A stretch of DNA of 64,000 bases. It comes from Clostridium_AQ sp900552125 (GTDB lineage Bacteria > Bacillota_I > Bacilli_A > Erysipelotrichales > Erysipelotrichaceae). Below, piece by piece: positions 17,928 to 25,362 of the stretch; the stretch's first letter is position 1; every line of letters starts with the position of its first letter. The notes under the pieces were generated by a model. The model had not been told where the DNA came from, searched no databases, and worked only from the letters and a program-made list of their open reading frames with translations. The stretch lies in assembly GCA_037892765.1 (NCBI GenBank), contig JBBKBW010000001.1; one strand, 5' to 3'. The position numbers and the translations under genes are program-made.

Positions 17928-18437
17928 TCAGACAATAGCCAGACGCTCTTTTAGTTTCTGTATGATTTTTTTCTCTAATCTACTTACCTGTACCTGTGAG
18001 ATATGTAATTTCTTTGCGATTTCATCTTGTTTCATTGATAAATCATAACGATAATATAATAATAACTGTTCTCGCTGATCCAACTTTGTAATTTCATCTT
18101 TAAGTGAAAGCTTTAATACTACATCTTCTTCTTTAGGATTAGATATTTTATCTTCCAATATAATTGGTGAACCATCATTCTGATAAATCGTTTCATCAAG
18201 TGAGTATAAGAACTGGTTAGCTTCAAAAGCTAAAATGACATCATAAACCTCAATCTGCATTTCATTCGCAATATCCTGATATGTAACTTCTTTGTTCCAT
18301 TTCTGCTGAAGCATTTCCTTTACCTTGATCATTTGTAAATAACCCTCTTTTAAACTCCTTGATATGCGAATACTACCATCATCTCGGAAAAATCGTTTAA
18401 TTTCTCCCATGATAATAGGGATAATGTATTATAGTGG
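17928..18437 (-). pseudogene. sigF: Sporulation sigma factor SigF, 5'-truncated
   Basis: The frame encodes the end of sigma region 2 through region 4 of SigF. IPIIMGEIKRFFRDDG corresponds to the VPMIIGEIxRFxRDDG block, then come SRSLKE and ENDGSP-like DETIYQNDGSP. The C-terminal HTH is SQVQVSRLEKK, which is closer to SigF than SigG. The first in-frame ATG (18410) is internal to this conserved block and has no ribosome binding site. Upstream in frame there is a stop at 18429-18431, and roughly the first 95 residues of a normal SigF are missing. The recombinase gene begins immediately beyond. I infer disruption by integration, with the missing half expected at the other element end. Confidence 0.85.
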
Positions 18438-18549
18438 AAATTTTGAAATTTCCTTTATCCAATAGGGTAATTATCTTGAATAAGATATATGAAATTTTAC
18501 ACGCAAGAAGATGTATCCCCTTGCGATGTATTAACTATAGAAATGTATT
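18411..18549. other. Probable element/chromosome junction (att region)
   Basis: SigF homology stops at about 18430-18437 and the recombinase stop codon is at 18550, so the left end of the mobile element lies here. An inverted repeat CGCAAG/CTTGCG (18502-18525) contains direct GATGTAT copies. Bases just outside the sigF frame would encode KIST, a possible remnant of the KFSTYA block or core homology of the att site. The exact crossover cannot be fixed without the empty site. Confidence 0.55.
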
Positions 18550-19962
18550 TTACTGTCGTGTCAAAAGATCATTATACTCGATTTCAACATAATCATTCGA
18601 TATTTTGATCTTCTTGATATATTCACGTACAGTCTTTTGTCTTTCATTGAAAGACATGAACTCCCAGCTGTCAGCAACACTTTTGAATGCTTTCGCTCTT
18701 GCTGCCATATCTTTAGCTCTTGTGTTCTTTAAGGTGTACTGTTCAATCTGTGTATTCAGATTTTCCAGTTCCTTGTTAATCTCACCAATCGTCTCCAACA
18801 GGACATTGTTATTGGTATCAGATGCATATAAATTATACAAAGATTTCAGCTTTCCTTCAAGAACTGTTTTTCTCTGGTTCATAGCTTCAAATCCCTTTTG
18901 ATTTTGCTGTTCTGATTTTCCCTCAATTATTTCATATTCTTTTGATAATTTCAGCATATCATTAACAACAACTTCTTCAACTTCAGCTGCATCTAACTTT
19001 CCATTCTGACAATTAGGATTCTTAACCAGGTGCGGCTTGCTATGATCTAGTGAATAACAATAAATCATCACTCTTCCGCCACTCCATTTTTGATAACGCA
19101 TCTTCGCACCACATAATCCACAATATATTAAACCTGTTAGTAAATACTGTGATTTATGAGAAGTTGCTCTTGTTCTTGTTTTTCGCAATTCCTGAACTTC
19201 ATCGAATAATTTTTTATCAACTATCGGTTCGTGAAGACCATCAACGATTTCCTTATTATATTTAAGCTTTCCAATGTATGTCACCCTGGATAACATATCG
19301 GACACTTGCTTGTCTCCTTTTAAATCAAACATCTTTGCCAGTGCATACGTGGAATAACCTTCCTTATACAATGCAAAAATCTTTCTGACTGTTTCTGCAT
19401 CTTTATTTGGTACAAGAACATCATCGCCATTATTATAATCATAACCAAACGGTGGTTTCGTACCACGCCATTTTCCAGTTTTGATTCTCTCTGTAATTCC
19501 CATCTGTGTACGTTCACGAATATTTTCTCGTTCATACTGAGCAAATACAGATAAAATACCTACCATAGCTTTTCCATATGGTGTTGTTGTATCAAAATTT
19601 TCATTTAATGAAATGAATCCAACACCATTTGCTTCAAACACATCTTCCAGAAGATAAATCGTATCTTTCTGACTTCTGGACAAACGGTCAAGTTTAACAA
19701 CTACAACAGATTCAACTTTGCCTTCTTGAATTTCTTTAATAAGACGTTTCATCTCCGGTCGGTTCAGATTACTTCCCGAATAACCACCGTCAATGTACAG
19801 ATCATAATTATCAATCTCCTGGTAATTACAATACTTTTCAAGTTTCTCTGTCTGAGCACCTACTGAATATCCTTCTTCAAACTGAACATTTGTAGAAACT
19901 CTGATATATAATCCTGTTTTTTTATTATTTGAGGTATTCTTTCCGATTCTTATGTTTCTCAC
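18550..19962 (-). CDS. Large serine recombinase (site-specific integrase)
   Basis: This enzyme integrates and excises the element through a covalent serine-DNA link. The resolvase domain has GLYIRVST with the catalytic serine near residue 23, then YIDGGYSGSNLNRPEM and VVVKLDRLSRS. The recombinase domain (TKPPFGYDYN) and the zinc ribbon (YCGLCGAKMRY with a later cysteine pair) follow, with a C-terminal coiled coil (about 370-440). The GTG at 19962 is chosen because AGGAGG lies 10 bases upstream and the longer frame adds only a non-conserved basic leader. It is the terminal gene of the element, adjacent to the broken sigF. Confidence 0.93.
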   Translation of the reverse strand: MRNIRIGKNTSNNKKTGLYIRVSTNVQFEEGYSVGAQTEKLEKYCNYQEIDNYDLYIDGGYSGSNLNRPEMKRLIKEIQEGKVESVVVVKLDRLSRSQKDTIYLLEDVFEANGVGFISLNENFDTTTPYGKAMVGILSVFAQYERENIRERTQMGITERIKTGKWRGTKPPFGYDYNNGDDVLVPNKDAETVRKIFALYKEGYSTYALAKMFDLKGDKQVSDMLSRVTYIGKLKYNKEIVDGLHEPIVDKKLFDEVQELRKTRTRATSHKSQYLLTGLIYCGLCGAKMRYQKWSGGRVMIYCYSLDHSKPHLVKNPNCQNGKLDAAEVEEVVVNDMLKLSKEYEIIEGKSEQQNQKGFEAMNQRKTVLEGKLKSLYNLYASDTNNNVLLETIGEINKELENLNTQIEQYTLKNTRAKDMAARAKAFKSVADSWEFMSFNERQKTVREYIKKIKISNDYVEIEYNDLLTRQ

Positions 19963-20039
19963 CTCTCTCTTTCCTCCTCTCAAGTACAATATACCATCCT
20001 TCAGAAATAATTTCAACCTATTTTATACTTTAATGTAAG

Positions 20040-20219
20040 TTATATGAAATTTCTTTTTTCAGATGCATCGACTTTAATATTATCAACTGCTCCCATCTCT
20101 TTATTCATCTGATATAATATCTGACGAACCACTGGGGAATCCAATCTGAATCTTTCTAAATCTTTATCTTCGATTACATTACCATTTGCGTCATATCTTC
20201 TTACAATTTTTAATGCCAT
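20040..20219 (-). CDS. Small hypothetical protein upstream of recombinase (59 aa)
   Basis: ATG at 20219 has GGGAGGG just upstream, a strong binding site. The product begins MALKIVRRYDANGNVIEDKD and ends KRNFI. It is charged, without a membrane segment, and resembles the short proteins often found next to serine recombinases in Lachnospiraceae elements. A recombination directionality factor is possible but unproven. It lies between mazF and the recombinase, all on the minus strand. Confidence 0.7.
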   Translation of the reverse strand: MALKIVRRYDANGNVIEDKDLERFRLDSPVVRQILYQMNKEMGAVDNIKVDASEKRNFI

Positions 20220-20355
20220 CGCAATCCCTCCCTTTATAAATCATATTCAATCGTCTCTAAAAAATCACAAGAACCGCTCGTCCTGTATTGTCATTCTTTT
20301 GTGTTATCAACATTTAACGACGTCATTTTCTGATGAATTGTCGAAAGCGGAAATA

Positions 20356-20721
20356 TCAGTTCCCTCTTTCGTTCATTCCCATCTGAATCCGTACTGCTTT
20401 CAGTACCCGATCCAGGCTCCACTTGTTCACTCTTCCGCATTTCTCAATAATACATTTCGTAGAAATGCTCATAACCTGTTCAGCCAGTGCCAAACTTCCT
20501 TTTCGTATTCCCGTCATATCATATTTACTGATAAATACATGTGTTGGCAAATACCGTTTCTTATATATTCTTGATGTCAGCGGAACTACCGTTATGACTG
20601 AACTGTATGTATTGGCTTTATTATTGCTCACTACGATCACCGGTCTTACACCACCCTGAACAGATGTTGTAGGAAACATACCGAGATCTGCCCATAAAAT
20701 ATCTCCTCTGCGGATTGTCAT
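20356..20721 (-). CDS. mazF: MazF/PemK-family endoribonuclease toxin
   Basis: The signature blocks are RRGDILWADLG, GGVRPVIVVSNN, VITVVPLTS and KGSLALAEQVMSIS, covering a whole CcdB/MazF-like barrel of about 115 residues. Such toxins cleave single-stranded mRNA. The ATG at 20721 follows GGAGAGAGGA; the TTG at 20736 is less likely. No recognisable antitoxin frame precedes it: the upstream 580 bases hold only a doubtful 60-codon ORF and a large inverted repeat. It may therefore be an orphan, or be controlled by an RNA or an unrecognised peptide. Confidence 0.9.
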   Translation of the reverse strand: MTIRRGDILWADLGMFPTTSVQGGVRPVIVVSNNKANTYSSVITVVPLTSRIYKKRYLPTHVFISKYDMTGIRKGSLALAEQVMSISTKCIIEKCGRVNKWSLDRVLKAVRIQMGMNERGN

Positions 20722-21301
20722 TTGTCCTCTCTCCAATCTATTATTTCTATTTGTAAAGCATCCATAGCGCTATATTGGCTCCACAGGAATACGGCAGAGT
20801 TTCTTTCCCATAAGGAAAGCTCTGCCGCATAACCTCTATAGCCAATTTGATTATTAAACAGTGCTCGCTCGATTCTATTTATCCTCGATACCCCGAATCG
20901 TTACTCCCGCATATGCAAGAAGGGAATAATAACCTGCCCGAATGCATACTCCAGACCACAACCCGAAAACTCTCGTTTCCAGGCTCCAGCAGTTCATAGG
21001 TTTACCAGTTACAGACTTCTCAGGATCTGCAAGTGTATCGCATCTCATACATATCATCGCATCACCAGCCTGCCAGCTGGCTTCGGTCAGTGCTTTTTCG
21101 CAGCATTACAGACTGAGCTAAAAATCTTGGTTTTGTCTTATAATTCTATAGCGGCATCTTCCTCGTGCTCTCTGCATGAAATGTCACGTCAGTTATTATT
21201 GGATATTCAGTTATCATGGTTCATTTTAGGAAGTCCTTTAACTTCCTCTAATTACTAAAGTCAAATGACTTTGGCAGATGCAAAAGATTTTGAAAAATTT
21301 T
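20722..21301. other. Gene-poor region between mazF and sigma-like gene
   Basis: No convincing protein gene is visible. Contents are a nested inverted repeat at 20774-20846, an AGGAAGT/ACTTCCT hairpin at 21228-21247 and an AAAGTCA/TGACTTT palindrome at 21257-21272. A minus-strand 60-codon ORF (20875-21057) lacks a good binding site. The density of symmetrical sequence suggests regulatory RNA or protein-binding sites. Confidence 0.5.
20774..20846. repeat. Nested inverted repeat, candidate structured RNA
   Basis: Inner arms CGGCAGAG/CTCTGCCG and CTTTCC/GGAAAG enclose a CATAA loop (20792-20827). Outer arms ATTGGCT/AGCCAAT add a second stem. It lies 50-120 bases upstream of mazF. There is no T run, so it is not a simple terminator. 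Confidence 0.6.
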
Positions 21302-21775
21302 TTAAAAAAATTTATTCATATACATTTCACGCATCTTATTAAGAGTGGATTTCAGCTTGTATGACAGCATCTGTCTGGAAATCCCCATAATCTCCGCCAT
21401 CTGTGTCTGTGTCTTGTTTTCAAAGAAAATGCCATAAATAATCATGCGTTCCTCTGAGTTCAGCTGATTGATCACTTTGTGAATATCCTGCTGTTCCATT
21501 TTTGTCAGTACACAGTGCTCCACATCACAGTTCAGATCTGGAAAATCCTCAATCATAAAGCCTTCTCCATCAATGGACTGACCGCTGTAAGGTACTTCTC
21601 TCAGCATCTTATCCACAACCTCACCCAGTTCATTCTTAATCTCAACTTTTTTTGCCTTGCTGCTTCTGTAAAAATTATTCATCGCATACGCAACTTCTTT
21701 TGTAATCTCGATCATTTCTCCATCAATATTTGCGTAATACTTTCCTTCGTAAAAATATGGGTGTTCAATATACAT
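21302..21775 (-). CDS. Sigma-70-like HTH protein of conjugative elements
   Basis: The 157-residue protein ends in a sigma region 4-like helix-turn-helix: INQLNSEERMIIYGIFFENKTQTQMAEIMGISRQMLSYKLK. The N-terminal half lacks sigma region 2, so it is a sigma-like regulator and not a full sigma factor. Similar ORFs are a standard component of Tn916/Tn1549-type elements. The ATG at 21775 has AGGAGG nine bases upstream; the frame upstream to 21847 is not needed. Confidence 0.82.
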   Translation of the reverse strand: MYIEHPYFYEGKYYANIDGEMIEITKEVAYAMNNFYRSSKAKKVEIKNELGEVVDKMLREVPYSGQSIDGEGFMIEDFPDLNCDVEHCVLTKMEQQDIHKVINQLNSEERMIIYGIFFENKTQTQMAEIMGISRQMLSYKLKSTLNKMREMYMNKFF

Positions 21776-21913
21776 ATCCGTTCCTCCTGAATTTGAAATC
21801 TTGTTGCTCGTTTCAAATCCAGAAGGCGGACCTCTGTTTAGGATCATGCCTGCTCCGCCTTTATCCTGCCGGGATACGCCCGCGTTATTAGCTGAGAAAT
21901 TCAGGCACGAAAA

Positions 21914-21950
21914 AAAGCCCCAGTAGTTTTTTCTTAACTACTGAGGCTTT
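21914..21950 (-). terminator. Terminator, minus strand
   Basis: AAAGCC-C-CAGTAGTT pairs with AACTACTG-A-GGCTTT (one mismatch). The minus-strand copy is followed by a run of T, which ends the transcript of the two genes at 22101-22749. Confidence 0.85.
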
Positions 21951-22100
21951 CGTCTCTTTCTTGTATTCAGTTATCTATGCCTTCTTTCATCAGCATAATC
22001 ATTGTATCAGGATAAAGTTCACAAAGTATCCGCAATACATTCCCATAAGTTCATCTCATTATTAGAATCGTACATATTTCAGTATAAAAAGTTCACCGTG

Positions 22101-22532
22101 TTATTCTTCTACTTCTTTTCCATCTATATATAGTTGAAATTTATCAGGATTATTGACTACATCATAGTCCTTTCCGTATTCTACAGGTCTATATTCGGCT
22201 GTCATTACCGATTCCCCATCTTCAATATCCTCTTTCCATAAATAGATGTTCATATCAAGGCTCGTCGCATATCCCCTGTCTGTGGAGAATTTTGTAGAAT
22301 AAAATGAATCATCCTTGTACATCTGCAAAAGTTCTCTTGCAAAAGCTTCTTTATCCTCGATATGTCCCCGGTTAGCAACCACGGTAATATTTTCATCTCG
22401 ATTTACGGAAAATGTTCCAACTACATCCGGTTCGCCTTCCTTATGACCAGATTCAGATTTCCCATAAATACTTCCTGCAGCAATTATCAAGATCACTGCT
22501 CCTGAAATCAATGCAATTATCTTTTTCTTCAT
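22101..22532 (-). CDS. Exported hypothetical protein
   Basis: A short signal-anchor (MKKKIIALISGAVILIIAAG) is followed by an extracytoplasmic domain of about 120 residues. The domain is rich in charged and aromatic residues and has no cysteine lipobox. The family is not recognised. It follows the 70-residue gene by 4 bases and shares its terminator. A role in element-host surface interaction or immunity is conceivable but not shown. Confidence 0.75.
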   Translation of the reverse strand: MKKKIIALISGAVILIIAAGSIYGKSESGHKEGEPDVVGTFSVNRDENITVVANRGHIEDKEAFARELLQMYKDDSFYSTKFSTDRGYATSLDMNIYLWKEDIEDGESVMTAEYRPVEYGKDYDVVNNPDKFQLYIDGKEVEE

Positions 22533-22536
22533 ATTT

Positions 22537-22749
22537 TTATTTTCCTTTTAGTTTTTTTACTGCGTAATTGATTACTTCTTCCGGTGTAGGTCTTTCTCCT
22601 TTAAGTGTCATTTTCTTCCATTCTTCCTGCACAGCCGGATCAGGATTATCAAATCCTGCATCTATGGCTATCTGCATTTCTCTGCGTACTTCTTCTGGTG
22701 TTGTGTTGTACTTTTCTGCAATCTTCTCATAAATAGTTTTCTCTCTCAT
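22537..22749 (-). CDS. Small helical protein resembling Spo0A C-terminal domain
   Basis: The 70-residue protein has the pattern TIYEKIAEKYNTTPEEVRREMQIAIDAGF and ends PTPEEVINYAVKKLKG. This is like the short helix-turn-helix proteins annotated from the Spo0A DNA-binding domain. Recognition is by pattern only. It heads a two-gene unit whose upstream region carries the perfect palindrome at 22786-22797, so it is probably controlled by the adjacent XRE protein. Confidence 0.7.
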   Translation of the reverse strand: MREKTIYEKIAEKYNTTPEEVRREMQIAIDAGFDNPDPAVQEEWKKMTLKGERPTPEEVINYAVKKLKGK

Positions 22750-22785
22750 TCATTTTCCTCCGATATATAACTGGAATTACGTCTT

Positions 22786-22797
22786 GTTCTATAGAAC
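22786..22797. promoter_or_regulatory. Perfect palindrome, candidate XRE operator
   Basis: GTTCTA-TAGAAC is a 12-base perfect palindrome upstream of the 22537-22749 gene. It shares GTTC/GAAC half sites with two further sites around the XRE gene. Confidence 0.55.
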
Positions 22798-22860
22798 CAA
22801 TTTAGCATATTTCTATTATCATGAAAAGACACTTTACCACTTAAATCTGAATAAATGGTC

Positions 22861-22886
22861 AAAAAAAGAAGAGCTACTTGCTCTTC
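22861..22886 (-). terminator. Terminator of the XRE gene
   Basis: GAAGAGC and GCTCTTC form a hairpin with a 5-base loop. The minus strand continues into seven T residues. Confidence 0.85.
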
Positions 22887-22899
22887 CCAGTTTGTCATA

Positions 22900-23217
22900 T
22901 TACTCTTCCAATAATGTATGAATTACTTTGATGATTTTTTTCTGCTCTTTGATCGGAAGTTTTTCTATTTTCTCTGTCAACTCATTGGTAACACCTGTGA
23001 CTGAATGTGCCACAACATCAATCAAAAGCGTATCTGCCGAAACATCTAATGCATTTGCAATTGCAACAAAGGTATCCAATTTTGTAACTTTCAAGCCTCT
23101 CTCTATTACACTCACATGCGTCGGACTCAAATTTACTAATGCAGCCAGTTCCTCTTGCGTGAGATTTTTTGCTTCTCGTGCTGATTTGATTCGCTGTCCA
23201 ACTGCTTTCAAATCCAT
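22900..23217 (-). CDS. XRE-family repressor of the element
   Basis: The 105-residue protein carries an N-terminal helix-turn-helix (LTQEELAALVNLSPTHVSVIERGLKVTKLDT) and a short helical C-terminus (TEKIEKLPIKEQKKIIKVIHTLL) probably used for dimerisation. The start is preceded by GGAGGAGGTG. A palindrome covers the start of its transcript, indicating autoregulation, and related half-sites occur upstream of both flanking genes. It likely maintains quiescence of part of the element. Confidence 0.88.
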   Translation of the reverse strand: MDLKAVGQRIKSAREAKNLTQEELAALVNLSPTHVSVIERGLKVTKLDTFVAIANALDVSADTLLIDVVAHSVTGVTNELTEKIEKLPIKEQKKIIKVIHTLLEE

Positions 23218-23232
23218 CGTAACACCTCCTCC

Positions 23233-23263
23233 AGAACGAATAATCGTTCTGAATTTAGTATAC
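23233..23263 (-). promoter_or_regulatory. Promoter and operator of the XRE gene
   Basis: The -10 box TATACT is at 23258-23263 on the minus strand. AGAACGA-ATAA-TCGTTCT, a perfect 7-bp inverted repeat (23233-23250), lies between it and the ribosome binding site. Confidence 0.6.
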
Positions 23264-23300
23264 TTGTGGATATCTTAAATATACAGAATCGCAAAACCAA

Positions 23301-23318
23301 GTTCTAATTCTACGGAAC
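23301..23318. promoter_or_regulatory. GTTC/GAAC half-site pair
   Basis: GTTC at 23301-23304 and GAAC at 23315-23318 form an imperfect symmetric site upstream of the 23397 gene. It has the same half-sites as the palindromes near the XRE gene. Confidence 0.4.
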
Positions 23319-23396
23319 TATATCCAAAGTTTTTCTTTGCATTTTCGTAAAAAAGCGTTATGATTGAATCAGTTAAATCAAAGGAGGTATCAAATC

Positions 23397-23603
23397 ATGA
23401 AATCACATAAATACTGGTCCTTAGGCGCACTTTTCTGTATGTTGGGATGCATTTATTCTGGAATCAAAAAATCTATGACTGCACATAAATACTTTGCCTA
23501 TTCTTCATTGCTTTGTATGGGCATGTCCATTTATTCCGGTCACAAACTGGTTTCTCCAAAGAAGAAAAAAATCACTAAATCAAATAATAGTGAGAATAGT
23601 TAA
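23397..23603 (+). CDS. Small two-helix membrane protein with internal duplication
   Basis: The 68-residue protein starts at the ATG at 23397, which follows AAAGGAGGT. It consists of two similar units, HKYWSLGALFCMLGCIYSGIK and HKYFAYSSLLCMGMSIYSGHK, each a membrane helix, then a lysine-rich tail. The family resembles small DUF6219-like proteins of Firmicutes elements; function is unknown. It is divergent from the XRE gene and probably under its control. Confidence 0.7.
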   Translation: MKSHKYWSLGALFCMLGCIYSGIKKSMTAHKYFAYSSLLCMGMSIYSGHKLVSPKKKKITKSNNSENS

Positions 23604-23633
23604 ATAAAAAATTGACCTTTATTCATCAAAGAC

Positions 23634-23671
23634 AAAGTTGCTGGAGAATATTTTTTCTCTCCAGCAACTTT
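23634..23671. terminator. Strong hairpin terminator between convergent genes
   Basis: A perfect 14-bp stem, AAAGTTGCTGGAGA with TCTCCAGCAACTTT, lies between the + strand small membrane gene and the minus-strand gene ending at 23680. Confidence 0.85.
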
Positions 23672-23679
23672 CTTTATCT

Positions 23680-24060
23680 TTAAGCCATTGAAATACAATA
23701 CTGTCCAATCAGCTTCATCCAACTATTATATTTATTCTTTTCACACACCTTTCGGCAAATTTCATTTTCCATCAATACACAGAACATCTTATCATAATCA
23801 AATGCCCAAACAGCACCATTCACATGGTTTTCCACTGCTTTCTGATCTATGCTCTTTAAGCGTGTGACCATTTTTTCAATTTCTCTATTTCCCAAGTTAC
23901 CGATATTTTTACAGATAAACCGAAAGAAATTCAACGTTGCATATTCGTCATGCCAATGGAACTCTTCTGGATTGTTTTTAATTTTACTGGCTCGCTGCTG
24001 TTCTTTGATTATCTGATTAGCTACACCTTTCATCGAATCTTCGTATCTCATATTACTCAC
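23680..24060 (-). CDS. Hypothetical element protein
   Basis: The 126-residue protein is soluble and basic-helical with several cysteines near the C-terminus; no known domain is recognised. It starts at a GTG placed directly after the stop of the preceding gene, so the two are translationally coupled. The context is element maintenance genes. Confidence 0.7.
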   Translation of the reverse strand: MSNMRYEDSMKGVANQIIKEQQRASKIKNNPEEFHWHDEYATLNFFRFICKNIGNLGNREIEKMVTRLKSIDQKAVENHVNGAVWAFDYDKMFCVLMENEICRKVCEKNKYNSWMKLIGQYCISMA

Positions 24061-24642
24061 CTACTCTTCCTCAACGCCCAGTGATGGTTTAAATCTTTTA
24101 TCCTTTGCCTGCGGTACCACGATCTCATAAAAATAAAATCCTAAATACCCAAGTGCCTGCTTCTTCATTTTATAAAAAGAAGTCCTGCCTATTCCTAACT
24201 CCTGTTGTACTTCCACATCTGTCTTATTATAATGACTGCAAAAACAGGAATGAAGGATTTCACTGAGCATCACACCATTTGGTGCATAGAACTTCACCAA
24301 AGTCATTCCCCGATAGATCATGTCCGACAATCCATAAATAATCATCAGATTATTCATCTCCCGGTGCATCTTTGGCACATTCAGCTGGTTGTTATAAATG
24401 CTCAGATAACTCAATGCATATGCCATATCTTCATTGATTTTCTCCTGGCATTCCATATCCAGTTCTTCTAACACAATCTGATTTTCCAAAATCAATTTCT
24501 GATAGCTTGTCATCAATTCTTTAATATCAGTATAATGTCTTTCGATTGTAACTTCCAGATAATCCTGTGCATGACTTGCCATCTGGAAGGTAATTTCTTT
24601 CATTGATTTAATTGCATAATCTCTGTCTGTCATCAGTTTCAA
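24061..24642 (-). CDS. Hypothetical HTH-containing element protein
   Basis: The 193-residue protein is mainly helical. Near its C-terminus, TDVEVQQELGIGRTSFYKMKKQALGYLGFYFYE reads as a helix-turn-helix like those of phage late regulators (ArpU-like). Start TTG 24642 has AAGGAG 3 bases away, and ATG 24633 is the alternative with longer spacing. It is coupled to the gene downstream. Upstream (24643-24883) no gene is visible. Confidence 0.7.
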   Translation of the reverse strand: MKLMTDRDYAIKSMKEITFQMASHAQDYLEVTIERHYTDIKELMTSYQKLILENQIVLEELDMECQEKINEDMAYALSYLSIYNNQLNVPKMHREMNNLMIIYGLSDMIYRGMTLVKFYAPNGVMLSEILHSCFCSHYNKTDVEVQQELGIGRTSFYKMKKQALGYLGFYFYEIVVPQAKDKRFKPSLGVEEE

Positions 24643-24883
24643 AATCTCCTTATCATCATCACACTAACTGGCGGTCTTTCAGCCCAGTTCGCTTTCCCCA
24701 TGATTTTGATGGGAAGCAATTACTTACTACAATTTGCAGAAGCAGATATCCAAAAGGCATTGTGGGAGTTGCCTTTGCTGACCGGAATCCTTCTTCTTAT
24801 ATAAAGCCTGCAGGAATATAAAGGGAAAGTGACTATCCCTGCCGGTTAATAATCCAAATAATATCGTCTATACTTATCTCTCC

Positions 24884-25123
24884 TTATGCTGTTTTTCTCT
24901 CCATAAACCATTTATCCACTTCATAAAACAAGTGACTTTCCTGCCCCTGTATCATACAGGTGTACATCATTCCTACACCGCCTGCCTTTCTGCTGGCACA
25001 TCGCTCGATTTTCAAAATTCTGTCGATGTTATATTTTCTTCCATCTTCCCATGTAAAAAATATAGGAACCAGCTGTCCGTCTTTCCGAAACTCTGCCACT
25101 ACATCTACATATACTTTGTTCAT
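24884..25123 (-). CDS. Small hypothetical protein in the SOS-like operon
   Basis: The 79-residue soluble protein has a beta-rich pattern (VYVDVVAEFRKDGQLVPIFFTWEDGRKYNIDRI and a C-terminal FYEVDKWFMERK). It has no named family that I can assign. It follows the LexA-like gene by 12 bases and the Y-family polymerase before it, so it probably belongs to the same damage-inducible transcript. Confidence 0.7.
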   Translation of the reverse strand: MNKVYVDVVAEFRKDGQLVPIFFTWEDGRKYNIDRILKIERCASRKAGGVGMMYTCMIQGQESHLFYEVDKWFMERKTA

Positions 25124-25135
25124 GCCGACACCTCA

Positions 25136-25348
25136 CTATAAAATCTCGATTGCTCTTGGTGATGCCGGGATTCTGCGGATATATCCATTTTGCTCCAACT
25201 GCTTGATTCTGAAAAAAGCAGATGATGTTGATTTCACCCCGATCAACTCTCCAAATTCCCGGACTGTCGGCGGGTATCCATGCTCCTTCGTATAATTCAA
25301 AATACATTGATAACTTTCTTTCTGTTTTCTGGTTAATGCTTTTTTCAA
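25136..25348 (-). CDS. LexA-type winged-helix protein lacking the protease domain
   Basis: The 70-residue product is LTRKQKESYQCILNYTKEHGYPPTVREFGELIGVKSTSSAFFRIKQLEQNGYIRR plus a short tail. This is the LexA DNA-binding domain pattern, including the PPTVREFG-like recognition segment. The autoprotease domain of a real LexA (about 200 residues) is absent, and the frame stops naturally. It could compete for LexA sites or be an antirepressor. It lies between the Y-family polymerase and a small gene. Confidence 0.82.
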   Translation of the reverse strand: MKKALTRKQKESYQCILNYTKEHGYPPTVREFGELIGVKSTSSAFFRIKQLEQNGYIRRIPASPRAIEIL

Positions 25349-25362
25349 ATCTATCCCTCCAA

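Noticed and set aside
18408..18410. ATG as a genuine start of a short SigF-like protein
   Set aside because: The methionine lies inside the conserved PMIIGEI block, the codons just upstream still match SigF, and no ribosome binding site precedes it.
20356..20736. TTG start at 20736 for mazF
   Set aside because: It would lie within the GGAGAGAGGA ribosome binding site that serves the ATG at 20721.
20875..21057. Minus-strand 60-codon ORF between mazF and the sigma-like gene, considered as the antitoxin
   Set aside because: It has no proper ribosome binding site and no antitoxin-like pattern, and it overlaps no conserved motif. The composition (many Trp, Cys and Gly) looks non-coding.
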